From Rhizomicrobium sp. (GTDB lineage Bacteria > Pseudomonadota > Alphaproteobacteria > Micropepsales > Micropepsaceae): a stretch of 64,000 nucleotides of DNA. How positions within the stretch are numbered: position 1 is the stretch's first letter; every line of letters begins with the position of its first letter. The notes under the pieces were generated by a model. It was not told the origin of the DNA. It made no database searches and saw nothing but the letters and a program-made list of their open reading frames with translations. Position numbers and translations under genes: made by a program. Shown here piece by piece: positions 9,429-17,762 of the stretch. The stretch is taken from assembly GCA_037200985.1 (NCBI GenBank), contig JBBCGJ010000001.1:1030756-1094755 (forward strand). Direction: 5' to 3'.

Positions 9429-9448
9429 GGGGGGTGCATTAATATACT
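9421..9448 (+). promoter_or_regulatory. Predicted sigma70 promoter for rpsM-rpsK-rpoA-rplQ
   Basis: TTGACT (9421-9426), a 16 bp spacer, and TATACT (9443-9448) give the best housekeeping-type promoter I found in the window. The expected start of transcription is near 9455, leaving a leader of about 137 nt before rpsM. Confidence 0.7.
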
Positions 9449-9454
9449 CCGCGC

Positions 9455-9591
9455 CCTCGCGGCAGAACTCCTGTCCAATTTGGCGGCTTGACGCCCTTTT
9501 CCATGAAAGGGCGCGCTGACGGTTTGGAGAGGGCGCTGTCGCCCTTTAATCGAGTAGGCCCTCGAACGGCTTACGGAACGCGGAGCACAAC
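9455..9591 (+). promoter_or_regulatory. rpsM leader with competing hairpins (attenuator-like)
   Basis: Four short segments can pair in two ways: CGCCCTTT (9492-9499), AAAGGGCG (9506-9513), AGGGCG (9530-9535) and CGCCCTTT (9540-9547). Pairing 1:2 plus 3:4 gives two local hairpins, the second followed by TTTAAT. Pairing 2:4 gives an 8 bp alternative that excludes both. This is the layout of an attenuator or of a ribosomal-protein autoregulatory leader, but no known motif is recognised. Confidence 0.45.
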
Positions 9592-9969
9592 GTGGCACGT
9601 ATCGCCGGCGTCAATATTCCCACCCAGAAGCGGGTCGAGATCGGCCTTCGCTACATCCATGGCATTGGCCCGGCCAAGGCCAAGGAGATCATCGAAAAGG
9701 TCGGCATCGCGCCGAGCCGCCGGGTCCACGACCTGACCGATGCCGAGATCATCCAGATCCGCGAGGCGATCGACCGCGACTATCTCGTCGAGGGCGATCT
9801 GCGCCGCGAAGTGGCGATGAACATCAAGCGCCTCATGGACCTCGGCTGCTATCGCGGCCTGCGTCACCGCAAGGGCCTGCCGGTCCGCGGCCAGCGTACT
9901 CACACCAACGCACGCACGCGCAAGGGCCCCGCGAAGGCCATCGCCGGCAAGAAGAAAGTGACCAAGTAA
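9592..9969 (+). CDS. rpsM: 30S ribosomal protein S13 (uS13), GTG start
   Basis: S13 is in the 30S head and contacts P-site tRNA and L5. The 125-residue product starts at GTG 9592 ([19 protein letters not shown]), with GGAG at 9582-9585. It carries the helix-two-turn-helix region ([18 protein letters not shown]) and the tRNA-contacting tail [25 protein letters not shown]. Length is normal. It opens the alpha-operon part, 1.35 kb after adk. Confidence 0.98.
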   Translation: MARIAGVNIPTQKRVEIGLRYIHGIGPAKAKEIIEKVGIAPSRRVHDLTDAEIIQIREAIDRDYLVEGDLRREVAMNIKRLMDLGCYRGLRHRKGLPVRGQRTHTNARTRKGPAKAIAGKKKVTK

Positions 9970-9973
9970 TCCG

Positions 9974-10384
9974 ATGGCGACTCCCGCATCCGCAGACAAG
10001 AAGGGCGCCGGCCGCGCCCGCAAGAAAGAAAAGAAGAACGTCGTGGTCGGCGTGGCGCATGTCGCCGCGACCTTCAACAACACGATCATCACCATCACCG
10101 ACCAGCAGGGCAACGCCATCTCCTGGTCGTCCGCCGGCATGATGGGCTTCAAGGGCTCGCGCAAGTCGACGCCCTATGCCGCCCAGGTCGCCGCCGAGGA
10201 CGCCGCCAAGAAGGCGGTCGATCACGGCATGCGCAGCCTCGAAGTGGAAGTCTCCGGTCCCGGCTCGGGCCGCGAATCCGCGCTGCGCGCGCTCCAGGCC
10301 GTCGGCCTGATCGTCACCTCGATCCGCGACGTGACGCCGATCCCGCACAATGGCTGCCGGCCGCCCAAGCGCCGCAGAGTCTAG
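9974..10384 (+). CDS. rpsK: 30S ribosomal protein S11 (uS11)
   Basis: S11 lies on the 30S platform near the Shine-Dalgarno helix. The 136-residue product has a Lys-rich N-terminus, then [17 protein letters not shown], the signature [20 protein letters not shown], and the C-terminal [16 protein letters not shown]. It starts four bases after the rpsM stop and ends 157 bp before rpoA. No rpsD lies between, which is normal outside the gammaproteobacterial arrangement. Confidence 0.98.
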   Translation: MATPASADKKGAGRARKKEKKNVVVGVAHVAATFNNTIITITDQQGNAISWSSAGMMGFKGSRKSTPYAAQVAAEDAAKKAVDHGMRSLEVEVSGPGSGRESALRALQAVGLIVTSIRDVTPIPHNGCRPPKRRRV

Positions 10385-10541
10385 AGGAGCATCGGCCAGG
10401 AAAAGTGCGGAGCGAAGCGGAGCGGTTTTCCGTCCGGCCGTGCGACCAGCCAAAAAGAGTATCCGAGAGCAGTCCCAAGAACCCTTCGTCGCAAGAATGG
10501 GCGCGCGCTCTCCGCGTCCGGGACACGATGAGGAAAAACAT

Positions 10542-11558
10542 ATGTTTCAGAAGAACTGGCAAGAACTGATCAAGCCGGGAAAGTTGAAGATCGAGACCGG
10601 CCACGATGTCGGCCGCTCCGCGACCATCACGGCCGAACCCCTGGAGCGCGGCTTCGGCCTGACGCTCGGCAATGCGCTGCGCCGCGTGCTCTTGTCCTCG
10701 CTGCAGGGCGCGGCCGTGACCTCGATCCAGATCGAGGGCGTGCTGCATGAATTCTCCTCGATCCCCGGCGTCCGCGAGGACATGACCGACATCGTGCTCA
10801 ACGTGAAGCAGCTCGCGCTGCGCATGCACGCCGAAGGGCCGAAGCGCCTGTCGCTGCGCGCGCAAGGGCCGGTCGAAGTCACCGCCGGCATGATCACCGC
10901 GACCGCCGACGTCGATATCCTGAACCCCGAGCTCGTGATCTGCACGATCGACGAGAAGGTCGAGTTCCGCATGGAGCTCACCGTCGCGACCGGCAAGGGC
11001 TATGTCCCGGCCGACCGCAACCGCCCGGAAGACGCCCCGATCGGCCTCATCCCGGTCGACTCGCTGTTCAGCCCGGTCAAGAAGGTCTCCTACAAGGTCG
11101 AGAACACCCGCGAGGGCCAGATCCTCGACTACGACAAGCTGACGCTGACGGTCGAGACCAACGGCGCGGTCACGCCGGACAACGCGGTCGCCTATGCCGC
11201 GCGCATCCTGCAGGACCAGCTCCAGGTCTTCATCAACTTCGAGGAGCCGCGCGAGCGCGTCGCCGAGGAAGCCAAGCCGGACCTCGCGTTCAACCCGGTG
11301 CTGCTGAAGAAGGTCGACGAGCTCGAGCTGTCGGTCCGTTCGGCCAACTGCCTGAAGAACGACAACATCGTCTATATCGGCGACCTGATCCAGAAGACGG
11401 AAGCGGAGATGCTCCGTACACCGAATTTCGGCCGCAAGTCGCTGAACGAGATCAAGGCGGTGCTCGCCGAGATGGGCCTGCATCTCGGCATGGAAGTGCC
11501 GGGCTGGCCGCCGGAGAACATCGAAGACCTCGCCAAGCGGTACGAAGACCAGTATTAG
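10542..11558 (+). CDS. rpoA: RNA polymerase alpha subunit
   Basis: RpoA dimerises to nucleate RNA polymerase assembly, and its C-terminal domain contacts UP elements and activators. The 338-residue product begins [18 protein letters not shown]. The N-terminal domain shows [24 protein letters not shown], and after a linker the C-terminal domain (about residues 255-330) shows [20 protein letters not shown] and [10 protein letters not shown]. Longer in-frame readings upstream lack homology, so the ATG at 10542 is preferred. A purine-rich GAGGAAAAACAT precedes it. Confidence 0.98.
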   Translation: MFQKNWQELIKPGKLKIETGHDVGRSATITAEPLERGFGLTLGNALRRVLLSSLQGAAVTSIQIEGVLHEFSSIPGVREDMTDIVLNVKQLALRMHAEGPKRLSLRAQGPVEVTAGMITATADVDILNPELVICTIDEKVEFRMELTVATGKGYVPADRNRPEDAPIGLIPVDSLFSPVKKVSYKVENTREGQILDYDKLTLTVETNGAVTPDNAVAYAARILQDQLQVFINFEEPRERVAEEAKPDLAFNPVLLKKVDELELSVRSANCLKNDNIVYIGDLIQKTEAEMLRTPNFGRKSLNEIKAVLAEMGLHLGMEVPGWPPENIEDLAKRYEDQY

Positions 11559-11611
11559 CGGAAGGGATGGCCGGGTCGCGCCGACCCGGCCATGACAAGG
11601 ATTGAACTGCC

Positions 11612-12028
11612 ATGCGCCATCGCAACCAAGGCCGTAAGCTCAACATCACCTCGTCGCATCGCACCGCGATGTTCGCGAACATGATGGCCGCCCTCATCAA
11701 GCACGAGCAGATCAAGACGACGCTGCCCAAGGCCAAGACCATCCGTCCGGTGGTCGAGAAGCTCGTCACCCTGTCGCGCCGCAACAGCCTGCACGCGCGC
11801 CGCCAGGCGCTCGCGCAGATCCGCGACGAGGACCAGGTGCGCAAGCTGTTCGAGGTGATCGGCCCGCGCTACGCCTCCCGTCCGGGCGGCTACACCCGCG
11901 TGCTGAAAGCCGGCTTCCGTCACGGCGACAACGCGCCGATGGCCTTCATCGAGTTCGTGGACCGCGACGAGGACGCCAAGGGCAAGGATTCCGGCCCGGT
12001 GGAAGTGGCGGACGCCGACGAGGAGTAG
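11612..12028 (+). CDS. rplQ: 50S ribosomal protein L17 (bL17)
   Basis: L17 lies near the exit tunnel. The 138-residue product starts [20 protein letters not shown] and has the signature [22 protein letters not shown] and [20 protein letters not shown]. An acidic tail (DADEE) ends the protein. It is 53 bp after rpoA and is followed by a strong terminator, marking the end of the ribosomal block. Confidence 0.98.
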   Translation: MRHRNQGRKLNITSSHRTAMFANMMAALIKHEQIKTTLPKAKTIRPVVEKLVTLSRRNSLHARRQALAQIRDEDQVRKLFEVIGPRYASRPGGYTRVLKAGFRHGDNAPMAFIEFVDRDEDAKGKDSGPVEVADADEE

Positions 12029-12057
12029 TCCTCGCACCCGCGACTGCCTGACGATCA

Positions 12058-12083
12058 GGGCGGCCCTTGCGGCCGCCCTTTTT
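12058..12083 (+). terminator. Intrinsic terminator after rplQ
   Basis: GGGCGGCC (12058-12065), loop CTTGC, GGCCGCCC (12071-12078), then TTTTT (12079-12083). This is a textbook Rho-independent terminator for the ribosomal operon. The stop codon of the convergent gene on the minus strand begins in the T-run. Confidence 0.92.
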
Positions 12084-13378
12084 CATACCGCCTGTTCTTC
12101 GCTCTGGACCGCGCGCGCCACGGTCCGCACCAGCGAATCCGCCGCCAGCCGCATCATCCGCCGCGGCACCCGCATCGGCGCGGCGACCGCGGTGCCGTGC
12201 AGCAGCTGATAATCGGCCGCGAGCGCGACCGCCAGGGTCTGCGGATCGGACACGTTCAGGATCATCGGCCCCAGCCGCGTCGCCTGGCCGGCGCGGCCGA
12301 CGCGGCGGATGCGCGTGCGCGTCAGGTCCGCGCCGCCGGTCTCCTTGCTGGGGTCGAAGGCGAAGGCGGTGAAGCCGTTGCCGTCATAGGCGCTGAAATT
12401 GCGGCAGCCGCCCGAAACGCTGGCGATGACATGCCCGAAGGGCCGCATGATCATGGCGAGGTCCGTCATGCGCGACTGCGTCACCCCGACCGGCAGGTCG
12501 GTGAGCACGAACATGATGTAGGGCCGGTAGATCGCCGGCAGGCCGCGGCAGGTGCGCCCGAACTCCGCCCGTCCGCTCGGCGTGCACACCGTCTCGAACG
12601 AGATCGGCACGCCGAGCAGGAAGCGGTCGCCGGATTCCAGGCTGCGGCTGAGCTGGCCGACGCCCGACCGGAGGCACGACAGCTCGATCGTGGTGCGCTC
12701 GCCCTGGGTCAGGTCGGCGATGTTGAGCTCCTCGCCCGGCGCATCGCGGCTCTCGATCGATTCCGGCGTGCACAGATAGGTCGAGATGACCTCGTTCTTG
12801 GCGTCCCAGACCGGCTCGAACTGATGGACGATCTCGAGGCCCGAGCGGCGCTTGCTCGGCCGCTTGGCCTGACGCCGGCGGTCGGCGCGGCCGGAGAGGC
12901 CTTGCCCCGCCTGGGAGGGATCGTCGGCGTCGAAGATCTGCCCCCGCTGCGCCAGCAGGCTGAGCTGTTCCGGCCAGATGCGGTGGCTCTTCATCTTGTG
13001 CGGGCTGTCATAGATCGCTTCCTCGATATGGATGCGGTCCAGGTCGCAGCGCCCGTTGAGCGTCATCTCGAGTTCCGCGCCGATGCGCAGCGCGGTGATC
13101 GCCCCGCCGTCGTTCTGTGTCAGCGGCGTGACGATCACATAGCGCGTGTCGCTCACGCGTTCGTAGCTGCATTCCGGCGTGAGACGGGCGTGCAGGATCG
13201 ATTCCAGCCGCGCGCGTATGCTGTCCCCGATCTCGTCCCACAAGGGTCCCGACGACGAACGGATGATGCACAGATCGAAGACATGGACGCAGCGCCGCGC
13301 GAACAGGTCCGGCGCGATTGCCGTCTTGACGGTGGTCTCTATCTCTCGCTGCACAGCATTCGCACCAAAGGACGCCAT
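12083..13378 (-). CDS. Hypothetical protein resembling a degenerate GGDEF-EAL regulator
   Basis: The 431-residue product starts MASFGANAVQREIETTVKTA. I do not recognise a named family. The N-terminal third (about residues 35-130) has a layout reminiscent of a GGDEF domain. Where the GGDEF loop should be it reads ERVSDTRYVIVTP, so no catalytic motif is left. The C-terminal half (about 190-400), starting FEPVWDAKNEVISTYLC, recalls an EAL-type barrel (compare the QPI entry strand) but lacks an E-x-L signature. A basic linker rich in Arg and Lys (RADRRRQAKRPSKRRSG) joins them. If the resemblance is real, it would be a non-catalytic c-di-GMP sensor or scaffold. Longer upstream readings to 13546 look non-coding. 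It is convergent with rplQ and divergent from the protease gene. Confidence 0.75.
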   Translation of the reverse strand: MASFGANAVQREIETTVKTAIAPDLFARRCVHVFDLCIIRSSSGPLWDEIGDSIRARLESILHARLTPECSYERVSDTRYVIVTPLTQNDGGAITALRIGAELEMTLNGRCDLDRIHIEEAIYDSPHKMKSHRIWPEQLSLLAQRGQIFDADDPSQAGQGLSGRADRRRQAKRPSKRRSGLEIVHQFEPVWDAKNEVISTYLCTPESIESRDAPGEELNIADLTQGERTTIELSCLRSGVGQLSRSLESGDRFLLGVPISFETVCTPSGRAEFGRTCRGLPAIYRPYIMFVLTDLPVGVTQSRMTDLAMIMRPFGHVIASVSGGCRNFSAYDGNGFTAFAFDPSKETGGADLTRTRIRRVGRAGQATRLGPMILNVSDPQTLAVALAADYQLLHGTAVAAPMRVPRRMMRLAADSLVRTVARAVQSEEQAV

Positions 13379-13512
13379 CACGGCCCGTGTCTTGGGAGAT
13401 TGAAATCTTTGCCTTAATTTTGGTTTAGTTGCGGCCGAGGTTCCCCCGTTAACACACGCAACCGGTAAACACGCGTACACCGGATTGCATAAAAGTTGGA
13501 GAATCCGCGACC

Positions 13513-14916
13513 ATGCGTTCCCGGCGTGTCTTCGTATCCTTCGCATTAAGCATGTGCGCCGCGCTCGCGGCGGCCGCTCCCGCCTTCGCCGATCCGCCCC
13601 GCGCCGTTCCCTCCTCGATGCCGCAGGTCCAGCTCACCTTCGCGCCGATCGTCAAGCGCGTCGCGCCGGCGGTGGTGAACGTCTACGCCCGCTCCGTCGT
13701 CCAGGCGCCGATGAACCCGTTCTTCTCCGATCCCCTGTTCGCCCAGCTCTTCGGCAATCCCGGCCTGCGCCAGCGCGTGCAGCAGTCGCTCGGCTCCGGC
13801 GTGATCGTGCGCGGCGACGGCGTGATCCTGACCAACAACCATGTCGTGACCGGCGGCACCGACATCGTCGTGGCGCTGTCGGACAAGCGCGAGTTCAAGG
13901 CCAAGGTACTGCTCGCCGATCCGCGCACCGACCTCGCCGTGCTCAAGATCGACACCAGGGGCGAGACGCTGCCGACCGTGCCCTTCGCCGACAGCGACCG
14001 CGTCCAGGTCGGCGATCTGGTGCTCGCCATCGGCGATCCCTTCGGCGTCGGCCAGACCGTGACGATGGGCATCGTCTCGGCGCTCGCCCGCACCCAGGTC
14101 AGCGCCTCCGACTACCAGTTCTTCATCCAGACCGACGCGGCGATCAATCCGGGCAATTCCGGCGGCGCCCTGGTGACGACCGACGGCAAGCTCGCCGGCA
14201 TCAATACCTCGATCCTGTCGCGCACCGGCGAATCCATCGGCATCGGCTTCGCGATCCCCGCCAATCTCGCGCGCCGCGTGCTCGAAGGCGCGCTCGGCGG
14301 CGGCGTCAAGCTCGCCTGGATCGGCGCCGACGGCCAGCCGGTCACCGCCGACATCGCCGCCAGCCTCGGCATCCCGGTGCCCAACGGCGTCCTCCTCAAG
14401 AGCGTCTATCCCGGCGGCCCCGCCGCCAATGCCGGGCTGCACACCGGCGACGTGATCTTCTCGGTCGACGGCCAGCCGGTCGACGACATGCAGTCGCTCA
14501 ACTACCGCATCGCGACACGAAAGGCCGGCGACACGGTGAAGATGCACGTCCATCTCGGCCGCCAGGCCGCCGACATCGCGGTCACGCTGGCGCTGCCGCC
14601 GGAAAATCCGCCGCGCGAGCTGCAGACCATCGGCGGCCGCAATCCCTTGACCGGTGCGCGGGTCGAGAACCTGTCGCCCGCCGTCGCCACCGAGCTGCAA
14701 TTGCCGCTCATGACCAAGGGCGTGGTGATCGTCGCCGTCGCGGCCGGCACGCCCTCGGGCGGCTACGGCTTCCAGGCCGGCGACATCGTGCGCGGCGTCA
14801 ACGGTGTCGCGATCGGGCGCGTCGGCGATCTTCAGAAGGCGCTGGCGGGCGCCAGCGCCTGGTCGCTCGTGATCGACCGCGGCGGCCAGCGCCTGACGCT
14901 CAACGTGCAGGGATAG
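13513..14916 (+). CDS. Periplasmic serine protease, HtrA/DegP family
   Basis: This is a trypsin-like protease with two PDZ domains that degrades misfolded envelope proteins. The 467-residue product has a signal peptide (to about residue 27, cleavage near AFA|DPP). The catalytic triad is His110 (LTNNHVV), Asp140 (DPRTDLAVLKID) and Ser216 (NPGNSGGAL). PDZ1 covers about residues 265-355 (VLLKSVYPGGPAANAGLHTGD) and PDZ2 about 375-467. It is a full-length DegP/DegQ-like protein; which paralogue (DegP, DegQ, MucD) cannot be settled from sequence alone. The 134 bp divergent region upstream must hold promoters for it and the minus-strand neighbour. Confidence 0.93.
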   Translation: MRSRRVFVSFALSMCAALAAAAPAFADPPRAVPSSMPQVQLTFAPIVKRVAPAVVNVYARSVVQAPMNPFFSDPLFAQLFGNPGLRQRVQQSLGSGVIVRGDGVILTNNHVVTGGTDIVVALSDKREFKAKVLLADPRTDLAVLKIDTRGETLPTVPFADSDRVQVGDLVLAIGDPFGVGQTVTMGIVSALARTQVSASDYQFFIQTDAAINPGNSGGALVTTDGKLAGINTSILSRTGESIGIGFAIPANLARRVLEGALGGGVKLAWIGADGQPVTADIAASLGIPVPNGVLLKSVYPGGPAANAGLHTGDVIFSVDGQPVDDMQSLNYRIATRKAGDTVKMHVHLGRQAADIAVTLALPPENPPRELQTIGGRNPLTGARVENLSPAVATELQLPLMTKGVVIVAVAAGTPSGGYGFQAGDIVRGVNGVAIGRVGDLQKALAGASAWSLVIDRGGQRLTLNVQG

Positions 14917-15069
14917 GCGCCCATCCCTTCGAGGGGACGGGATATCGGAACGGCGATGCTTCGGTGCAACACACTGACGCGTCTGGCTGAATCGCGTGCG
15001 ACGTTTCTCTCGCAACTGCGTTAGCTAACCGGTGGGGGATGCGAAAAAGAAAAAAGAAGAGGCCCCACA

Positions 15070-15639
15070 ATGAAGTTCCGTCTGTTGTTCGTTGCCGTCG
15101 CCGCAACCCTTATCGCGACCGAAGCCCAGGCCGATGGCTGGCATGCCTCCATTCTCGGCGGAACCGTCTGGTCGCCGCATTTGTCCGTAGGCGGAGTTCC
15201 CCAGAAGATCGATTCGGGGTTCAACGCCGGCGGCCGCCTCGGCTACGATCTGCGCAGCTGGACCGGCCTGTCGGGCCTGTCGCTCGATGCCGACGTGTTC
15301 TACACCCAGTCGGGCTATTCCGGTTCGCAGTCGCGCCTTTCGTCGCTCAGCATGATGGGCGATCTGGTCTATCGCGTCGATCTGGGCCTGCCGGTGGGCG
15401 TCTATGCCGGCGCCGGCGCCGGCGCGGTGCGCACCATGGTCGATTCCCACACGGTCCACGACGCCGGCACGGTGTTCGGCTGGCAGGCGCTGGGCGGCGT
15501 CGACTACCAGTTCACCCCCGAGACCAAGATGTTCGCCGAATATCGCTACCAGAACGCCCACAACGCCAATGTCGGGCCGCTGACGGGCGTCGGCTACACC
15601 TCCAACAACGTCTCGGTGGGGTTGAAATTCGATCTGTGA
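15070..15639 (+). CDS. Outer-membrane beta-barrel protein
   Basis: The 189-residue product has a signal peptide (MKFRLLFVAVAATLIATEAQA|DGW). The rest alternates aromatic and polar residues in short strands, as in small eight-stranded barrels. Examples are WHASILGGTVW, LGYDLRSWTGL, YAGAGAGAV and TKMFAEYRYQNAHN, the last resembling the TEYRY strand of OmpA/Omp25-like opacity proteins. It ends VGLKFDL, close to but not exactly the canonical C-terminal Phe. Function is probably structural or a small porin. It stands alone, 153 bp after the protease gene and 23 bp before rarA. Confidence 0.8.
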   Translation: MKFRLLFVAVAATLIATEAQADGWHASILGGTVWSPHLSVGGVPQKIDSGFNAGGRLGYDLRSWTGLSGLSLDADVFYTQSGYSGSQSRLSSLSMMGDLVYRVDLGLPVGVYAGAGAGAVRTMVDSHTVHDAGTVFGWQALGGVDYQFTPETKMFAEYRYQNAHNANVGPLTGVGYTSNNVSVGLKFDL

Positions 15640-15651
15640 CCGCGCCGGCGC

Positions 15652-15657
15652 TATAAT
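15652..15657 (+). promoter_or_regulatory. TATAAT box just before rarA
   Basis: A consensus TATAAT lies 5 bp before the rarA ATG (15663). If used, transcription would start at or next to the A of the ATG, giving a leaderless mRNA. No ribosome-binding site precedes the ATG, which agrees. No convincing -35 box is present, so this is tentative. Confidence 0.35.
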
Positions 15658-15662
15658 GCGCC

Positions 15663-16970
15663 ATGAGCGATTTGTTCGAAGCCGGAGGATTGGCCGACGA
15701 CGCGCCCCGGCCGCTGGCCGACAGGCTGCGGCCGAAGGCGCTGTCCGAGGTCGTCGGCCAGGACCACATCATCGGGCCGGAGGGCCCCATCGGACGGATG
15801 GTTGCGACCGGGCGGCCGCATTCCATCGTCCTGTGGGGTCCGCCCGGCACCGGCAAGACCACCATCGCGCGGCTGCTCTCCACCGCGTTCAAGCTGCATT
15901 TCGAGCAATTGTCTGCGGTGTTCTCCGGCGTCGCCGACCTCAAGAAGACCTTCGAGGCGGCGCGCCAGCGCCGCAGAACAGGGCAGGGCACGCTGCTCTT
16001 CATCGACGAGATCCACCGCTTCAACCGCAGCCAGCAGGATTCCTTCCTGCCGGTGGTCGAGGACGGCACGGTGGTCCTGGTCGGCGCCACGACGGAGAAC
16101 CCTTCCTTCGAGCTGAACGGCGCGCTGCTGTCCCGCGCCCAGGTCCTGGTCCTGCGCCGGCTGGACGATGCCGCGCTGGAGGAACTGCTCAAGCGCGCCG
16201 AGGCGCATTACGGCGAGCCCCTGAAGCTGACCGACGACGCCCGCGCCAGCCTGCGCGCCATGGCCGATGGCGACGGCCGCTATCTGCTGAACCTGGTCGA
16301 GGAACTGGCGACCATCAAGACGGTCAAGCCGCTCGACACCGCCGCCCTGGTCGACGCCGTGCAGAAGCGCGCCCCGCTCTACGACAAGTCCAGGGAAGAG
16401 CACTACAACATCATCTCCGCGCTGCATAAGTCGATCCGCGGCAGCGATCCGGACGCCGCGCTCTACTGGCTGGCGCGCATGCTGGTGGGCGGCGAGCAGC
16501 CGCTCTACATCGCCCGCCGTCTCGTCCGCGCCGCGGTGGAGGATATCGGCCTCGCCGACCCGCAGGCCCTCGTTCAGGCGCTGGCCGCCAAGGACATGTT
16601 CGATTTCCTCGGCAGCCCCGAAGGCGAGATCGCGCTGGCCCAGACGGTGATCTATCTCGCGAGCGCGCCCAAATCGAATGCGGTCTATGTCGCGCTCGGC
16701 GCCGCCAAGCGCGCGGCGCGCGACCACGGCTCGCTGATGCCGCCGGCGCATATCCTGAATGCGCCGACCAAGCTGATGAAGAACCTCGGCTACGGCGCCG
16801 GCTACGAATACGACCACGCGACGGATGAGGGCTTCTCCGGCCAGAACTACTTCCCGGATGCCATGGAGCGCGAGCAGTTCTACGCGCCGAAAGACACCGG
16901 CTTTGAGCGCGAGATCGCCAAGCGGCTCGACTATTGGGCGAAGCTCAGGGCGAAGCGGGCGCAGTCTTAG
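15663..16970 (+). CDS. rarA: Replication-associated recombination protein A (RarA/MgsA, AAA+ ATPase)
   Basis: RarA is a clamp-loader-like AAA+ ATPase that acts at stalled forks. The 435-residue product shows RPLADRLRPKALSEVVGQDH, Walker A GPPGTGKTT (residues about 60-68), Walker B LLFIDEIHRFN and sensor 1 VLVGATTENPSF. The C-terminal MgsA domain includes EEHYNIISALHKSIRGSDPDAALYW split across about residues 245-270. Length agrees with E. coli RarA (447). The start lacks a ribosome-binding site and may be leaderless. Confidence 0.96.
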   Translation: MSDLFEAGGLADDAPRPLADRLRPKALSEVVGQDHIIGPEGPIGRMVATGRPHSIVLWGPPGTGKTTIARLLSTAFKLHFEQLSAVFSGVADLKKTFEAARQRRRTGQGTLLFIDEIHRFNRSQQDSFLPVVEDGTVVLVGATTENPSFELNGALLSRAQVLVLRRLDDAALEELLKRAEAHYGEPLKLTDDARASLRAMADGDGRYLLNLVEELATIKTVKPLDTAALVDAVQKRAPLYDKSREEHYNIISALHKSIRGSDPDAALYWLARMLVGGEQPLYIARRLVRAAVEDIGLADPQALVQALAAKDMFDFLGSPEGEIALAQTVIYLASAPKSNAVYVALGAAKRAARDHGSLMPPAHILNAPTKLMKNLGYGAGYEYDHATDEGFSGQNYFPDAMEREQFYAPKDTGFEREIAKRLDYWAKLRAKRAQS

Positions 16971-17007
16971 TGCCCCGAAGCCGACTCCTGCCGAATTCGA
17001 ATCAAGG

Positions 17008-17094
17008 TGTCATGGCCCGCGTATGCGGACCACCCAGGTGACGCCTGCGCCGCAGGGTGTTACCTGGGTCCGCCGCATCGGCGGCGGATGACAG
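17008..17094 (+). repeat. Family B repeat (rarA-crcB gap)
   Basis: An imperfect long palindrome opens with TGTCATGGCCCGC and closes with GGCGGCGGATGACAG. Inner arms are CACCCAGGTGACGCC and TTACCTGGGTCC. The same framework recurs at 28362 and 40059. It lies between convergent genes, where it could act as a bidirectional transcription barrier. Confidence 0.8.
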
Positions 17095-17121
17095 GACGTG
17101 TGAGAACCCCGACTCGGGACA

Positions 17122-17559
17122 CTAGACGTCCGCCTCTTCCTCGATCGGAAGCTGCGCCACCTGCGGCGCATGGCCGTTGAGTCCGGCCGCGAGGAAATGC
17201 CCCATCGCCACCGCCGCGACGCACAGCGCCACCGACAGCACGATGTTCAATCCGGCCCGCACCACCGCACCGCCGCGCAGGAGGTCGAGCGTCTGCAGGC
17301 TGAACGACGAGAACGTCGTGAACCCGCCGCAAACGCCCACCATGACGAACAGCCGCATGTTCTCCGACACCGGAAAGCGTCCCTGCGCCAGCGTCAGCGT
17401 GCCGAAGAACCCGATGACGAAGGACCCCGCGATATTGATCCCGATGGTTCCCCAGGGCAGGTCGCGGCTCACCGGCAGCGCCAGCACGGACACCAGATAG
17501 CGCGCTAGCGAACCCAGCGCGCCGCCGATCATGACATAGATGCAGGCGGCGAAGGACAT
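17122..17559 (-). CDS. crcB: Fluoride exporter CrcB/FluC
   Basis: FluC is a small four-helix membrane protein that works as a dual-topology dimer to expel fluoride. The 145-residue product has four hydrophobic segments and the motifs [28 protein letters not shown] and [17 protein letters not shown], the last containing the conserved Phe/Thr/Ser pore residues. Length is slightly above the usual 125-130 through a polar C-terminal tail. AAGGAGAGCCG precedes the ATG. A fluoride riboswitch lies 81 bp upstream on the same strand, which confirms the function. Confidence 0.97.
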   Translation of the reverse strand: MSFAACIYVMIGGALGSLARYLVSVLALPVSRDLPWGTIGINIAGSFVIGFFGTLTLAQGRFPVSENMRLFVMVGVCGGFTTFSSFSLQTLDLLRGGAVVRAGLNIVLSVALCVAAVAMGHFLAAGLNGHAPQVAQLPIEEEADV

Positions 17560-17640
17560 CGGCTCTCCTTATCGGAGGCGGCCACGAAAACCGCCTTGCG
17601 GAGGGCGTCGGGAAGACGGAGTCCTGCCGCGGTGAATGCG

Positions 17641-17705
17641 GTAGGAGTCATCAGCCATCTGGCTTTTCGGGCCGCCTGGCGGTTAAAGGGGGAACCCCAT
17701 CCCCT
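17641..17705 (-). promoter_or_regulatory. Fluoride (crcB) riboswitch
   Basis: Read on the minus strand, the element has GGGGATGGGGTTCCCCCTTT, then AACCGCC, a variable GC-rich helix, and GCTGATGACTCCTAC. These match the conserved segments of the crcB-motif fluoride aptamer (GAUGG...UUCCCCC...AACCGCC...GCUGAUGRCUCCUAC). The roughly 80 nt between the aptamer and the crcB ATG can form further GC-rich hairpins (for instance GGCGG with CCGCC) that may be the expression platform. Confidence 0.93.
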
Positions 17706-17762
17706 CACAAGGAAACGCTAAGTGACTCCGTCCGGCCCGTCAACAACGCCAGAACCTCGCGC

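Noticed and set aside
13379..13546. Longer start for the GGDEF/EAL-like gene
   Set aside because: The added 56 residues overlap the promoter region and start of the divergent protease gene and lack coding character.
15622..15627. TTGAAA as the -35 box for the TATAAT before rarA
   Set aside because: The spacer would be 24 bp, too long for a sigma70 promoter.
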